Notes under the pieces: model-generated
What the model saw: only the letters and a program-made list of their open reading frames with translations
Told to the model about the DNA's origin: nothing
The model's database searches: none
Part shown: positions 1-7,830 of the stretch, in pieces
Numbering within the stretch: the stretch's first letter is position 1
Layout of the letters: every line of letters begins with the position of its first letter
Assembly (NCBI GenBank): GCA_964591255.1
Contig: CAZQAA010000016.1
Coordinates: forward strand, 1-13,318
Direction: 5' to 3'
Length of the DNA stretch: 13,318 nt
From: CAZQAA01 sp964591255
GTDB taxonomy: Bacteria; Desulfobacterota; DSM-4660; Desulfatiglandales; Desulfatiglandaceae
Position numbers and translations under genes: made by a program

Positions 1-670
1 TGTCACCGAAACGGTGAGGAGCACTAAAAATTTTTGGTTGAACTATTTTTACCTGATAGATGTCAGGGAAGAAAACAGGCTGCTGAAGGAGAGGCTTGAG
101 GCCATTACAATGGAAAACAGCCGGTACCGGGAAGAGTTGTATACTCTCAACAGGCTCCAGAAACTCCTTCAATTCAGACAAAAGATACAACGTCCAGTGG
201 TGGCTGCCCAGGTCATTGGGCGAGATCCCACTGGATGGTTCAAATCGGTCATTATAGACAAAGGTGAAAATGCAGGCATCAAGTCAGACATGCCGGTCGT
301 AAATGCACAGGGCATCGTGGGCAGGGTCGTCTCTGTATCCCCCGATTATGCCAAGGTTTTGCTGATTATTGACCAAAACAGTGCAGTAGACTGTCTTGTC
401 CAACGCTGCAGGGACAGAGGGATAGTAAGGGGCCTCTCATCAAGACTATGCGAACTGGCCTATGTTGACAGGTCAAGCGATGTAACCCCTAAGGATATGG
501 TGATCACATCCGGTCTTGGGGGCGTTTTTCCAAAGGGCCTGCCCGTTGGCCGGGTCCTGACGGTAAAATGGATCCCAGGCAAACTATTTAAAGAGATAAG
601 GATCAAGCCGGTAGTAGATTTTTCAAGATTAGAGGAGGTGCTTGTGATCCTTAAGGAGGACAAATCGTAG
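1..670 (+). CDS. mreC: Rod shape-determining protein MreC (5' partial)
   Basis: MreC is a bitopic inner-membrane protein whose periplasmic part links MreB to the PBP2/RodA wall synthase. The reading frame is open from base 2 to the TAG at 668-670. It enters from outside the window, so the GTG at 14 is an internal valine, not a start. About 222 residues are visible; full MreC is usually near 270-290, so the cytoplasmic tail and membrane helix are missing. The visible part begins with the juxtamembrane segment (LNYFYLIDVREENRLLKERL), a coiled coil rich in E, L and R. It continues into the beta-domain with the family signatures GIVGRVVSVSPDYAKVLLI and VITSGLGGVFPKGLPVG. mreD follows after 20 bases. 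The order mreC-mreD-mrdA-rodA is classical and confirms the call. Confidence 0.96.
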   Translation, partial: VTETVRSTKNFWLNYFYLIDVREENRLLKERLEAITMENSRYREELYTLNRLQKLLQFRQKIQRPVVAAQVIGRDPTGWFKSVIIDKGENAGIKSDMPVVNAQGIVGRVVSVSPDYAKVLLIIDQNSAVDCLVQRCRDRGIVRGLSSRLCELAYVDRSSDVTPKDMVITSGLGGVFPKGLPVGRVLTVKWIPGKLFKEIRIKPVVDFSRLEEVLVILKEDKS

Positions 671-690
671 ATACTCTACAGGATAGAAAT

Positions 691-1173
691 ATGGGCTTTT
701 ATCTTCTTGTCTGGTTATTAGGACTGGGTTTTGTCCTGATGAGGGGATTTTTTTTCACCTGCCCAGGCATAGAGGTCCCTGATATAGATCTATGGACCAT
801 CATCATAGGATATACCTTCTTGTTCTACAGTATGACGGAGGTGAGTATCTTCGCCTTTGGTCAAGGTCTCTTGATAGACCTCTTTTCAGGAGGTCCGCAA
901 GGGTTGCACGCCTTTCTCTATTTGGCCATCGTGGCCTGGATATACGGTGGTTCCAGGTTTTTTGATCTTCAAACCCCTGTCGGCCAGGTCTTCCTTGTCT
1001 CATCAGCCGTTTTGCTGAAAAAAATAATGTTCTTCCTTTTACTCATGCTGTTTTCACAGAGAATTATCCTGTCAGACTCCTGCCTGTTCATGGCGGTCCT
1101 TTCAATCATCTGTACAGGTCTTATTACACCGATCCTTTTTTACATATTCAACCGCTTGAGGTCTGTTTCCTGA
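691..1173 (+). CDS. mreD: Rod shape-determining protein MreD
   Basis: MreD is a small polytopic membrane protein of the elongasome, working with MreC and the PBP2-RodA pair. The product has 160 residues, the usual size. It is almost wholly hydrophobic, with about five membrane segments (roughly residues 2-21, 33-52, 69-86, 96-118 and 130-154). The one recognisable family patch is the loop G-x-L-I-D-L-F-S-G-G-P-Q-G near residues 58-70, which carries the conserved Asp. An AGGA at 680-683 lies 7 bases before the ATG. The gene begins 20 bases after mreC and its stop lies one base before the mrdA start, so it sits inside one transcript. Sequence similarity in MreD is always weak, so the call rests on both topology and position. 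Confidence 0.93.
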   Translation: MGFYLLVWLLGLGFVLMRGFFFTCPGIEVPDIDLWTIIIGYTFLFYSMTEVSIFAFGQGLLIDLFSGGPQGLHAFLYLAIVAWIYGGSRFFDLQTPVGQVFLVSSAVLLKKIMFFLLLMLFSQRIILSDSCLFMAVLSIICTGLITPILFYIFNRLRSVS

Positions 1174-1174
1174 A

Positions 1175-3004
1175 ATGAGAAGGGCGGATTTTGATCCTGT
1201 TTCCATAGAGATATTCAACAAGCAGCTTAAGAAAGCAACCCTGTTTGTCCTGGCGGTTTTCGGTGTCCTTATACTGAGGCTGTGGTTTTTGCAAGTAGTA
1301 ACGGGACCAACATATCGAACCAAATCAGAAAAAAACAGGATACGGGTAGTTGACATACCCCCGTTCAGGGGCCTGATTCTGGACCGGAACGGCAAGGTGC
1401 TCGTAGACAACCATCCATCATATGATCTTTATGTGATCCCGGAGGAGGTTCATGATGAAAAGTGGCTGCTGGACAACCTGGTCAAGATGGTTGGGATCGA
1501 TCCAGTTGTAGCAGAAAAGAAGTTTGCCCAGGCCCGCCATTATCCATTCAGGCCGGTTTGTCTCAAAAACAGTATTTCACGGGACGAACTCGCGGTCATA
1601 GAGACCCATAGATTCAACCTGCCCGGGATAATGATAAAGGTTTCGTCCCAACGCTGTTATGTATACGGCAAACTCGCTTCCCATCTCCTGGGATATTTAG
1701 GAGAAATCAGTGAAAACCAGCTGAAAGGGGGAGACTGTCAAGGCAGCAAGGCCGGTGATCTGGTGGGAATATCCGGCGTGGAGCTCAAATGGCAATCACT
1801 TCTGAATGGAATGCGGGGAGGAGAACAGGTAGAGGTAGATGCGGCAGGCAGAAAGATACGTGTTATATCACGCAGCCCACCTGTTATGGGCTCAACCGTT
1901 CTTCTTACCATAGACAAGGACTTGCAGGCCCGGGCCGAAAAATGCCTAAAAGGAAAAAAGGGAGCAATCGTAGCGCTCGATCCAAACGATGGCGAGGTCC
2001 TGGCCCTGGCGAGCAGCCCATCCTTTGACCCGAACATATTTATCAAGGGAATAGACAAAAAGTCATGGGAAACCATAATATCATCCAAAAGCTGTCCTCT
2101 GCAGAACAGGGCACTATGCGGTCAGTATCCACCGGCGTCCGTATTTAAAATAATCGTTGCCCTGGCAGGCCTGGAGGAAGGGGTTATTAATCCAAGGAAA
2201 GAGCTTTTCTGCAAAGGTATTTATGCCTTCGGGGATCGCAAATATCGTTGCTGGAAACGATATGGACATGGGAAAGTGGATCTGTACAAGGCACTGAAAG
2301 AATCTTGTGATATATATTTTTATGAGATAGGCAAAAGACTGGGTATCAGCAGAATCGCCCTCTATGCAAAAAAATTTGGCCTTGGGAAAAAAACTGGCAT
2401 AGATATAGGAAAAGAGGAAGAAGGCCTTATTCCTACACCCGAATGGAAACTAAACAGGTTTCATATCCCATGGCAGCCAGGAGAGACCCTCTCTTTGTCG
2501 ATAGGACAAAGTTTCTTGCTGGTAACACCGATACAGATGGCATCTCTCATATCGGCCGTTTTCAATGGTGGCCACCTGTATAAACCACAGATCACGAAAC
2601 AGGTATTAATGCCGGATGGCAAGGAGGTCTATGGATTCGAGCCTCGATTAAATGGTAATGTGGGGATCAAAGATGAATATCTGGAATTCATCAAAAAGGC
2701 CCTGACAGGAGTGGTCAACGAGCCCCATGGGACTGGGAGAATGGCTATGCTGAAAGATGTAACCGTGGCAGGGAAGACAGGGACTGCCCAGGTCATCGCT
2801 ACAGAAAAAGAACGCGAGGCCGCCAAGCACGGTAAAACTTCTCTCCATTTTATGAATCATGCATGGTTTGTGGCAGTTGCACCCGCAAATAATCCCAGGA
2901 TTGCACTTGCAATATTGATCGAGCACGGGGGGCACGGAGGAAGTGCTGCCGCACCAATAGCCAGAGAACTTATCAGGACATATCTGAAGGTGGATGGTTC
3001 ATAA
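1175..3004 (+). CDS. mrdA: Penicillin-binding protein 2 (MrdA), peptidoglycan DD-transpeptidase
   Basis: This is the class B transpeptidase of the elongasome. It cross-links new peptidoglycan in the periplasm while RodA polymerises the glycan. The protein has 609 residues, normal for PBP2. A single membrane anchor lies at about 21-42, followed by the PBP dimerisation domain with the signature RGLILDRNGKVLVDN (about 66-79). The three catalytic motifs of the transpeptidase domain are all present: S322-V-F-K325 with the acylated serine, S377-C-D379 as the SxN/SxD motif, and K534-T-G536. No catalytic residue is missing. The start lies one base after the mreD stop with only a distant GAGG (1157-1160), which suggests translational coupling. 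rodA starts two bases after the stop. Confidence 0.97.
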   Translation: MRRADFDPVSIEIFNKQLKKATLFVLAVFGVLILRLWFLQVVTGPTYRTKSEKNRIRVVDIPPFRGLILDRNGKVLVDNHPSYDLYVIPEEVHDEKWLLDNLVKMVGIDPVVAEKKFAQARHYPFRPVCLKNSISRDELAVIETHRFNLPGIMIKVSSQRCYVYGKLASHLLGYLGEISENQLKGGDCQGSKAGDLVGISGVELKWQSLLNGMRGGEQVEVDAAGRKIRVISRSPPVMGSTVLLTIDKDLQARAEKCLKGKKGAIVALDPNDGEVLALASSPSFDPNIFIKGIDKKSWETIISSKSCPLQNRALCGQYPPASVFKIIVALAGLEEGVINPRKELFCKGIYAFGDRKYRCWKRYGHGKVDLYKALKESCDIYFYEIGKRLGISRIALYAKKFGLGKKTGIDIGKEEEGLIPTPEWKLNRFHIPWQPGETLSLSIGQSFLLVTPIQMASLISAVFNGGHLYKPQITKQVLMPDGKEVYGFEPRLNGNVGIKDEYLEFIKKALTGVVNEPHGTGRMAMLKDVTVAGKTGTAQVIATEKEREAAKHGKTSLHFMNHAWFVAVAPANNPRIALAILIEHGGHGGSAAAPIARELIRTYLKVDGS

Positions 3005-3006
3005 CA

Positions 3007-4125
3007 ATGTTTGATCGCAGATTAATACAGAATTTCGACTGGATCTTGTTCTTCCTTATATTGGCTATCACAGCAATCAGCATCCTAAACCTGTACAGCG
3101 CCACCTATACCATCAAAGACATTGGAGGATCACAGATTTTTGCCAAACAACTCTATTGGTTTATGATTGGCTTTTTTTTCTTTTTTATAATGGCCACTTT
3201 CAATTATTTCATATTGGAACGTCTGGCATATCCCATATATTTCGTATCCGTTGTGCTTTTGATCATTGTCCTTGTCGTGGGCAAAATCACATCCGGATCC
3301 CAGAGATGGCTGTCTCTTGGTCCTGTTTCCTTCCAGCCTTCTGAGGTGGCAAAAATTGCGGTATTGATGGTCCTTGCCAAATTTTTCAGGGATCAATACC
3401 AGTCCGGTCACAAGGAATACGAATTAAAAGAACTGTGGCAGCCATTTCTGCTGACAGGGATTCCCTGCTGTCTCATATTAAAAGAGCCGGATCTGGGAAC
3501 AGCGGTTCTTATCGGAGTGATGTCCCTTTCCTTGATCCTCTTTGCCAAGGTATATTGGAAGTCGTTGTTGATCCTGGCAACATCTGCCATTGCCCTTACC
3601 CCCCTCATATGGTTTAACCTGAAGGAATATCAGCAGATGAGGGTATTAACCTTCTTCAGACCCGACATGGATCCCCTTGGATCCGGATATCACATAAACC
3701 AATCCAAGATCGCCATCGGATCCGGACTCATCTGGGGAAAGGGATTTCTGAAAGGGACCCAGACCCGACTGCATTTTCTGCCGGAGCAACATACCGATTT
3801 TGCCTTCTCCGTTCTGGCCGAAGAATGGGGATTTATAGGGGGAGTTGTGCTCCTCACACTCTATCTGCTCCTTATATTATGGGGGCTTAATATAGCTCGG
3901 GAGTCAAAAGACAGGTTTGGATCATTTATGGCCGTAGGTATAGTTTCCATAGTCTTCTGGCAGGTAGTAATAAATGTGGGAATGGTCACCGGTCTCTTTC
4001 CGGTGGTAGGCATTCCTCTTTTACTCTTCAGTTATGGGGGATCATCATTGGTCTCCACCATGGCCGCCATGGGACTCCTCATGAATATCAGCATGAGACG
4101 CTTTATGTTTCAGCAGGGCAGTTAA
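3007..4125 (+). CDS. rodA: Rod shape-determining protein RodA, SEDS peptidoglycan glycosyltransferase
   Basis: RodA polymerises lipid II into glycan strands and acts as a complex with PBP2. The 372-residue product is a multi-spanning membrane protein of the FtsW/RodA/SpoVE family. Family landmarks in order are QPSEVAKIAVLMVLAKFF, KEPDLGTAVLIG, the long periplasmic loop RPDMDPLGSGYHINQSKIAIGSG (split here as RPDMDPLGSGYH and INQSKIAIGSG), and LPEQHTDFAFSVLAEEWGF. The Asp in that last stretch, D264, aligns with the catalytic Asp of SEDS enzymes. Near the end stands GIPLLLFSYGGSS. FtsW is the main alternative, but the position directly behind mreD and a PBP2-type partner makes RodA much more likely. 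The TAA at 4123-4125 overlaps the ATG of the following oxidase by one base. Confidence 0.97.
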   Translation: MFDRRLIQNFDWILFFLILAITAISILNLYSATYTIKDIGGSQIFAKQLYWFMIGFFFFFIMATFNYFILERLAYPIYFVSVVLLIIVLVVGKITSGSQRWLSLGPVSFQPSEVAKIAVLMVLAKFFRDQYQSGHKEYELKELWQPFLLTGIPCCLILKEPDLGTAVLIGVMSLSLILFAKVYWKSLLILATSAIALTPLIWFNLKEYQQMRVLTFFRPDMDPLGSGYHINQSKIAIGSGLIWGKGFLKGTQTRLHFLPEQHTDFAFSVLAEEWGFIGGVVLLTLYLLLILWGLNIARESKDRFGSFMAVGIVSIVFWQVVINVGMVTGLFPVVGIPLLLFSYGGSSLVSTMAAMGLLMNISMRRFMFQQGS

Positions 4126-5543
4126 TGGGCACAACATTCAATATCCTTAATGCGAGGCATATCAGGAATCTCCAATCTATGGTAGATAAGGATCGCTTTT
4201 CCACGGGAGAATCCAATCTTGACCTACATGCACAGGATCAGTCGCATCATCCACCGAGCCGACCTGAAGCCGTCATGTGGCCGATCAGCAAGGCAGAAAT
4301 CTCAGAGATACTGAGATATGCCAACCAAAACTCGATTCCGGTTACGGCATGGGGTGCAGGTACAAGCCTGGAGGGCAATCCCATCCCTGTTTTCTACGGG
4401 CTGGTATTGGATTTTTCACTTATGAACCATATCCTTGAAATAAGGGAAACGGACTTTCAGGCAGACGTGGAACCCGGAGTGGTTTATCAGGATCTTAACA
4501 AGAAGCTCAGACACAAAGGATTATTTTTCCCGCCTGATCCGGGAACAAAGGCAACTATTGGAGGAATGATCGCCAACAACGCGAGCGGCTTGCGGACCGT
4601 ATACTACGGGTCCACCAGGGCTAATATCCTTCGGCTTACTCTGGTACTGGCAAACGGCGATATAATAGAGACAGGAAGCCGTTCTGCCAAGACGGCCTCG
4701 GGGTATGACCTGGTAAATCTTTTTGTCGGATCAGAAGGCACTCTCGGAATAGTAGCAGAGGCGACCGTTCGTCTCAGAGGACTTGCAGAGGAGACTTTTA
4801 TGGCGATTGCGAGTTTCCCGGACATTAATGCTGCAGCCAAGGCGGTCTTTGAGATCATGCGATACGGCCTTAATCCTGCCTCACTTGAATTATTAGCTCC
4901 TGAATGTATTGATGTAATAAATAAAGAGAAGGATATGGGGTTAAGGGCTTCTCCTACCCTCTTCCTTGAATTTCATGGTACAGCCAAGAGCCAGATGCAA
5001 GAGCTCTTGGAAATGTCCAGGGATATCTCCATGGGCATGGGCTGTCATGATTTTATCCCGTACATGGGGCGTGAAAAAAGATACGAGCTATTAAACGTCC
5101 GTTACGGCCTGGCTGAAATGATAAGGAAAAATCATCCTGGTCGCATGCATATGGCTATTGACGTGGCAGTCCCTATCTCGGCATATCCGGAAATCATAAG
5201 GTTTGCCTCTTCCGAGTCCAATAAGGCAGACATCCCCATCTATATCTTTGGTCACGCCGGTGACGGAAATCTGCATATGGCCTTTATGGGGAGACATGGT
5301 GACAAAAAAGAATGGAGCATTATTGAGGGGATAAACGAGCAAATCGTTTCTAAGGCTATCAAGATGGGTGGGACCGCCACGGGTGAACACGGCGTGGGAA
5401 TAGGAAAAAAGAAATTCATGGTGGCCGAACACTGTAACAGCCTTGACTGGATGAAAAAGATCAAAGACCTGTTCGATCCCAATGGCATTCTCAATCCAGG
5501 AAAGATATTCCCGGACGAACTGCCACATCCTTACAGGGCGTAA
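4125..5543 (+). CDS. FAD-binding oxidase, GlcD/D-lactate dehydrogenase family
   Basis: This is a flavoprotein of the VAO/PCMH fold that oxidises a 2-hydroxy acid such as D-lactate, glycolate or D-2-hydroxyglutarate. The substrate cannot be read from the sequence. The 472 residues show the FAD-binding PCMH domain with GAGTSLEGN at 77-85, the PPDPGTKATIGGMIANNASG stretch (about 138-157) and GSEGTLGIV. The C-terminal oxidase domain carries the metal-site motifs GHAGDGNLH at 376-384 and GEHGVG at 420-425, and ends with FDPNGILNPGKIFP. No Fe-S domain of the kind seen in fused D-LDHs is present, and no GlcE/GlcF subunit gene follows. The ATG shares a base with the rodA stop, so expression is probably coupled to the rod operon. 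A role in wall synthesis is not implied by the family. Confidence 0.9.
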   Translation: MGTTFNILNARHIRNLQSMVDKDRFSTGESNLDLHAQDQSHHPPSRPEAVMWPISKAEISEILRYANQNSIPVTAWGAGTSLEGNPIPVFYGLVLDFSLMNHILEIRETDFQADVEPGVVYQDLNKKLRHKGLFFPPDPGTKATIGGMIANNASGLRTVYYGSTRANILRLTLVLANGDIIETGSRSAKTASGYDLVNLFVGSEGTLGIVAEATVRLRGLAEETFMAIASFPDINAAAKAVFEIMRYGLNPASLELLAPECIDVINKEKDMGLRASPTLFLEFHGTAKSQMQELLEMSRDISMGMGCHDFIPYMGREKRYELLNVRYGLAEMIRKNHPGRMHMAIDVAVPISAYPEIIRFASSESNKADIPIYIFGHAGDGNLHMAFMGRHGDKKEWSIIEGINEQIVSKAIKMGGTATGEHGVGIGKKKFMVAEHCNSLDWMKKIKDLFDPNGILNPGKIFPDELPHPYRA

Positions 5544-5545
5544 AC

Positions 5546-5590
5546 CCGGTTGGATTTGCCGGCAATAACACTCTAAGGTCCAAAAACCGG
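5546..5590. terminator. Possible bidirectional terminator between convergent genes
   Basis: The 47 bases between the oxidase stop and the sirtuin stop contain an inverted repeat: CCGGTTGGA at 5546-5554 against TCC plus AACCGG at 5579-5590, with a three-base bulge. Its loop contains a perfect 10-base palindrome, TTGCCGGCAA (5556-5565). A hairpin in a tail-to-tail junction suits a shared terminator. There is no clear U-tract on either strand, so intrinsic termination is doubtful. Confidence 0.35.
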
Positions 5591-6355
5591 TTACTTTATA
5601 TCAAGACCTTCTATCATATCACCTAATACGGTGGTGACAGATCCATGTATCACCAGATCGGCCTCGGCATCAAGGGAGGTTGCATCGCGGTTGATGATAA
5701 TCAATTTTGAACCGCTTTGGACAGCATGGGCCGGTACCGACGCAGCAGGATAAACCACGAGGGAAGAACCCAGCACGATGCAAAGATCGCAGTCATCGGC
5801 ATGGGCAAATGCCCTGGTCATCTTGTCCTGGGGCATGGCCTGGCCGAAGGAAATGGTGTCCGGTTTGAGTATGCCTGAACAGTCATCGCAATAAGGGACC
5901 TTTATCCCGGAATCGAGACGCCTCTCGATCTCATCCCTGTCATATTTTTTACCGCAACTCAGACAGGACACTGAAAATGCGGTCCCATGGATCTCGATAA
6001 TCTTTTCCGGCGAGTTTCCCGCCTTATGGTGGAGATGGTCTATGTTCTGTGTGACAATAGCCAACAGCTTATCCGCATCTTCCAAGGCCTTGATGGACAG
6101 GTGAGCACGATTAGGTAAAGCATCCTTCATTGTCTCGTAAAATTCCCTGCTCATCTGCCAGTATTTCTCTCTCGCCCGTTCATCCGATATGATCTTCTGC
6201 AAATAGAAATCCGAAGGGTCATATCTGTCCCATACCCCTCCTGGGCTCCGAAAATCCGGAATACCTGACTCGGTACTTAATCCAGCCCCTGTAAATATGA
6301 GTATCTTTTCAGCGGCTTTTATCATATCAGCACCTTTGGCTATTAGATCATCCAT
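5591..6355 (-). CDS. cobB: Sir2-family NAD-dependent protein deacylase (sirtuin)
   Basis: Sirtuins remove acetyl groups from protein lysines using NAD+, giving nicotinamide and O-acetyl-ADP-ribose. The best start is the ATG at 6355-6353, which has GGAGG six bases upstream and gives 254 residues. The frame runs on to an ATG at 6406, but that start has no such site. Visible motifs are the NAD-binding GAGLSTESGIPDFR (23-36), TQNID (102-106), the catalytic H123 in IHG, zinc cysteines C131/C134 and C156/C159, and GSSLVVYPA (196-204). The Tyr and Arg that mark SIRT5/CobB-type desuccinylases seem to be Trp and Ser in the WQMSRE region (66-71). This suggests an ordinary deacetylase like the Thermotoga enzyme, though that alignment was done by eye. 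The gene is monocistronic and convergent with the oxidase. Confidence 0.95.
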   Translation of the reverse strand: MDDLIAKGADMIKAAEKILIFTGAGLSTESGIPDFRSPGGVWDRYDPSDFYLQKIISDERAREKYWQMSREFYETMKDALPNRAHLSIKALEDADKLLAIVTQNIDHLHHKAGNSPEKIIEIHGTAFSVSCLSCGKKYDRDEIERRLDSGIKVPYCDDCSGILKPDTISFGQAMPQDKMTRAFAHADDCDLCIVLGSSLVVYPAASVPAHAVQSGSKLIIINRDATSLDAEADLVIHGSVTTVLGDMIEGLDIK

Positions 6356-6423
6356 GTTTTTCCTCCAACTGGAAAGGTGTGTCCTCGGGCAATGGTTCCT
6401 TCGCATTTTCCATACAGGACAAT

Positions 6424-6453
6424 AATATACCCTTCAATAGGACCAAAAAGCAA
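6424..6453 (-). promoter_or_regulatory. Candidate sigma-70 type promoter for the sirtuin gene
   Basis: On the minus strand TTGCTT (6453-6448) and TATATT (6429-6424) are separated by 18 bases. The -10 matches the consensus at five of six positions and the -35 at three. It would give a leader of about 60 bases before the ATG at 6355. Only the motif match supports it. Confidence 0.3.
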
Positions 6454-6456
6454 GTC

Positions 6457-6477
6457 CCTCTCCCAAGATGGGGGAGG
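6457..6477. other. GC-rich hairpin of unknown role
   Basis: CCTCTCCC (6457-6464) and GGGGGAGG (6470-6477) can pair over eight bases, with one G-T wobble, around the five-base loop AAGAT. On the minus strand a run of five T follows about eight bases after the stem, a poor but not impossible terminator. It stands just upstream of the sirtuin -35 candidate. It could stop transcription running towards the sirtuin gene or serve as a protein site. Confidence 0.4.
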
Positions 6478-6595
6478 CATTCCATTCCTCCATACCAAGA
6501 TCAGGTTGGTGCCGGGTATACATATTCTATTTTTGGGTTGAAGCGCGGCTCCGTATGAGTTAGTATCCTAATTGATTGTTTTCCGGCTATTCCCT

Positions 6596-6624
6596 TTGAA
6601 CATGAGGCAACAAGCTGATAAAAG
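6596..6624 (+). promoter_or_regulatory. Weak candidate promoter for the pilT cluster
   Basis: TTGAAC (6596-6601) and TAAAAG (6619-6624) are 17 bases apart, each matching the sigma-70 consensus at four of six positions. A better -10-like TATAAA stands at 6627-6632 but has no -35 at a proper distance. The leader to the GTG start would be about 60 bases. Confidence 0.2.
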
Positions 6625-6690
6625 GGTATAAAACAGTTTTTTCGACGTGACCGTGTTTCTTATAAACGATGATTCATAAAGGAGGGTTAA

Positions 6691-7776
6691 GTGGCTCAAA
6701 TCGATGCCTTTTTCAAGCTTATGCACGAACAGGGTGCATCTGACCTGCATCTGGTTGCAGGACATCAGCCCGTCCTAAGGATCAACGGCGAACTGGAGAG
6801 GGTCAAATACAAGGAGCTTGATAACGACACACTGAAAGCAATGCTCTACGAGATCGCACCAGAACACAAGACAAAGGTCTTTGAAGAAACAGGGGATGTG
6901 GATTTTGCCTATGAAATTCCGGGCCTTGCAAGATACCGCGCCAATTTCTTCCAGCAGGAAAACGGTGTAGGCGCGGTATTCAGAGAGATACCATCCGAGA
7001 TCCTGACATGCGAAGACCTGGGTCTGCCACCGGTAGTCAAGCGTCTGGCCTCTTTGCCAAGGGGGCTTGTACTGGTAACCGGTCCCACGGGTAGCGGCAA
7101 ATCCACGACACTGGCGGCAATCATACATGAGGCCAACCGGACACGGAAAGATCATATTATAACCATTGAGGATCCCATAGAATTTGTCCATAAAAGTGAC
7201 AAGGCGATCGTAAACCACAGGGAAGTGGGGGTTCATACCAAATCGTTCGGCGCTGCTCTCAGAGGCGCACTGAGGGAAGACCCCGACATAATACTTGTTG
7301 GGGAGATGCGCGATCTTGAGACCATCTCACTGGCCATTGAGGCCGCGGCTACAGGTCACCTCGTCTTTGCCACACTCCATACATCCAGCGCGGCCAAGAC
7401 AGTGGACAGGATCATAGAGGTCTTTCCCGTTGATCAACAGGAACAGACAAGAAGTACCCTTTCTGAAAGCTTAAGGGCCATAGTGGCTCAAAACCTTTTC
7501 AAACGGGTAGACCGTAAAGGGAGAATTGCGGTGCTCGAGATCATGATTGCAACCCCAGCGGTGAGAAACCTTATACGCGAAAAAAAGACATTCCAGATAC
7601 CATCAGTGCTCCAAACGGGGAAAAAATATGGCATGCAGAGTCTAGATGACGCCATTATGGACCTTCTGAACAAAAAAATAATCAGCCCTGACGAGGCCTA
7701 CTCAAAATGCAATGAAAAAAGCAGATTCCTGCCGTTCATAAAGAATGTCCCTGCTGATTTTACTGACGTTGTGTAG
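6691..7776 (+). CDS. pilT: Type IV pilus retraction ATPase PilT
   Basis: PilT is the hexameric cytoplasmic ATPase that depolymerises type IVa pili and drives twitching. The protein has 361 residues, close to the family norm. The start is a GTG, supported by the strong GGAGGG at 6681-6686. Motifs in order: SDLHL near the N-terminus, Walker A GPTGSGKST (131-139, Lys137), the Asp-box region ITIEDPIEFVH, Walker B with E205 in DPDIILVGEMRD, and the His box TGHLVFATLHT (221-231, H223 and H230). The C-terminal AVRNLIRE (290-297) is the AIRNLIRE motif that retraction needs. It heads a four-gene cluster and is followed after 54 bases by a second ATPase. No pilin, pilB or pilC gene is in view. Confidence 0.96.
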   Translation: MAQIDAFFKLMHEQGASDLHLVAGHQPVLRINGELERVKYKELDNDTLKAMLYEIAPEHKTKVFEETGDVDFAYEIPGLARYRANFFQQENGVGAVFREIPSEILTCEDLGLPPVVKRLASLPRGLVLVTGPTGSGKSTTLAAIIHEANRTRKDHIITIEDPIEFVHKSDKAIVNHREVGVHTKSFGAALRGALREDPDIILVGEMRDLETISLAIEAAATGHLVFATLHTSSAAKTVDRIIEVFPVDQQEQTRSTLSESLRAIVAQNLFKRVDRKGRIAVLEIMIATPAVRNLIREKKTFQIPSVLQTGKKYGMQSLDDAIMDLLNKKIISPDEAYSKCNEKSRFLPFIKNVPADFTDVV

Positions 7777-7830
7777 GGGCTTACACGCCTTGTTCAGGAT
7801 TTATATTATCTGAATACGGGAGGTGCCAAC

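Larger units (their letters stand above)
6356..6690. other. Divergent intergenic region between the sirtuin gene and pilT
   Basis: These 335 bases hold no convincing gene. A 65-residue minus-strand frame (6568-6765) overlaps the pilT start and has no recognisable features. The region holds a sirtuin promoter candidate (6424-6453), a GC-rich hairpin (6457-6477), a weak pilT promoter candidate (6596-6624) and the pilT ribosome binding site (6680-6685). I saw no match to a cyclic-di-GMP riboswitch and no good sigma-54 site (GG-N10-GC). Confidence 0.6.

Noticed and set aside
14..16. GTG as start of mreC
   Set aside because: The frame is open from base 2 with a sensible MreC sequence before it, and the product would lack the membrane anchor. 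The gene is cut by the window edge.
1738..2088. 116-codon minus-strand frame (and a 79-codon plus-strand frame at 1789-2028) inside mrdA
   Set aside because: Both are shadows of the PBP2 gene with low-complexity basic composition and no ribosome site of note.
5091..5528. 145-codon minus-strand frame opposite the FAD oxidase
   Set aside because: It is antisense to the conserved C-terminal oxidase motifs, which explains its open frame.
6356..6406. Upstream ATG adding 17 residues to the sirtuin
   Set aside because: The ATG at 6355 has GGAGG six bases upstream and gives a normal sirtuin N-terminus; the added residues have no family character.
6568..6765. 65-codon minus-strand frame in the sirtuin-pilT intergenic region
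   Set aside because: It overlaps the pilT start and ribosome site and has no recognisable composition or start signal.
6775..7236. 153-codon minus-strand frame inside pilT
   Set aside because: It lies wholly antisense to a confident pilT, is rich in Cys, Tyr and Trp in a non-protein-like way, and shows no family motif.
7793..7814. TTCAG/CTGAA inverted repeat between pilT and the PilU-like gene
   Set aside because: The stem is only five base pairs around a 12-base AT-rich loop, too weak for a terminator or operator on this evidence.
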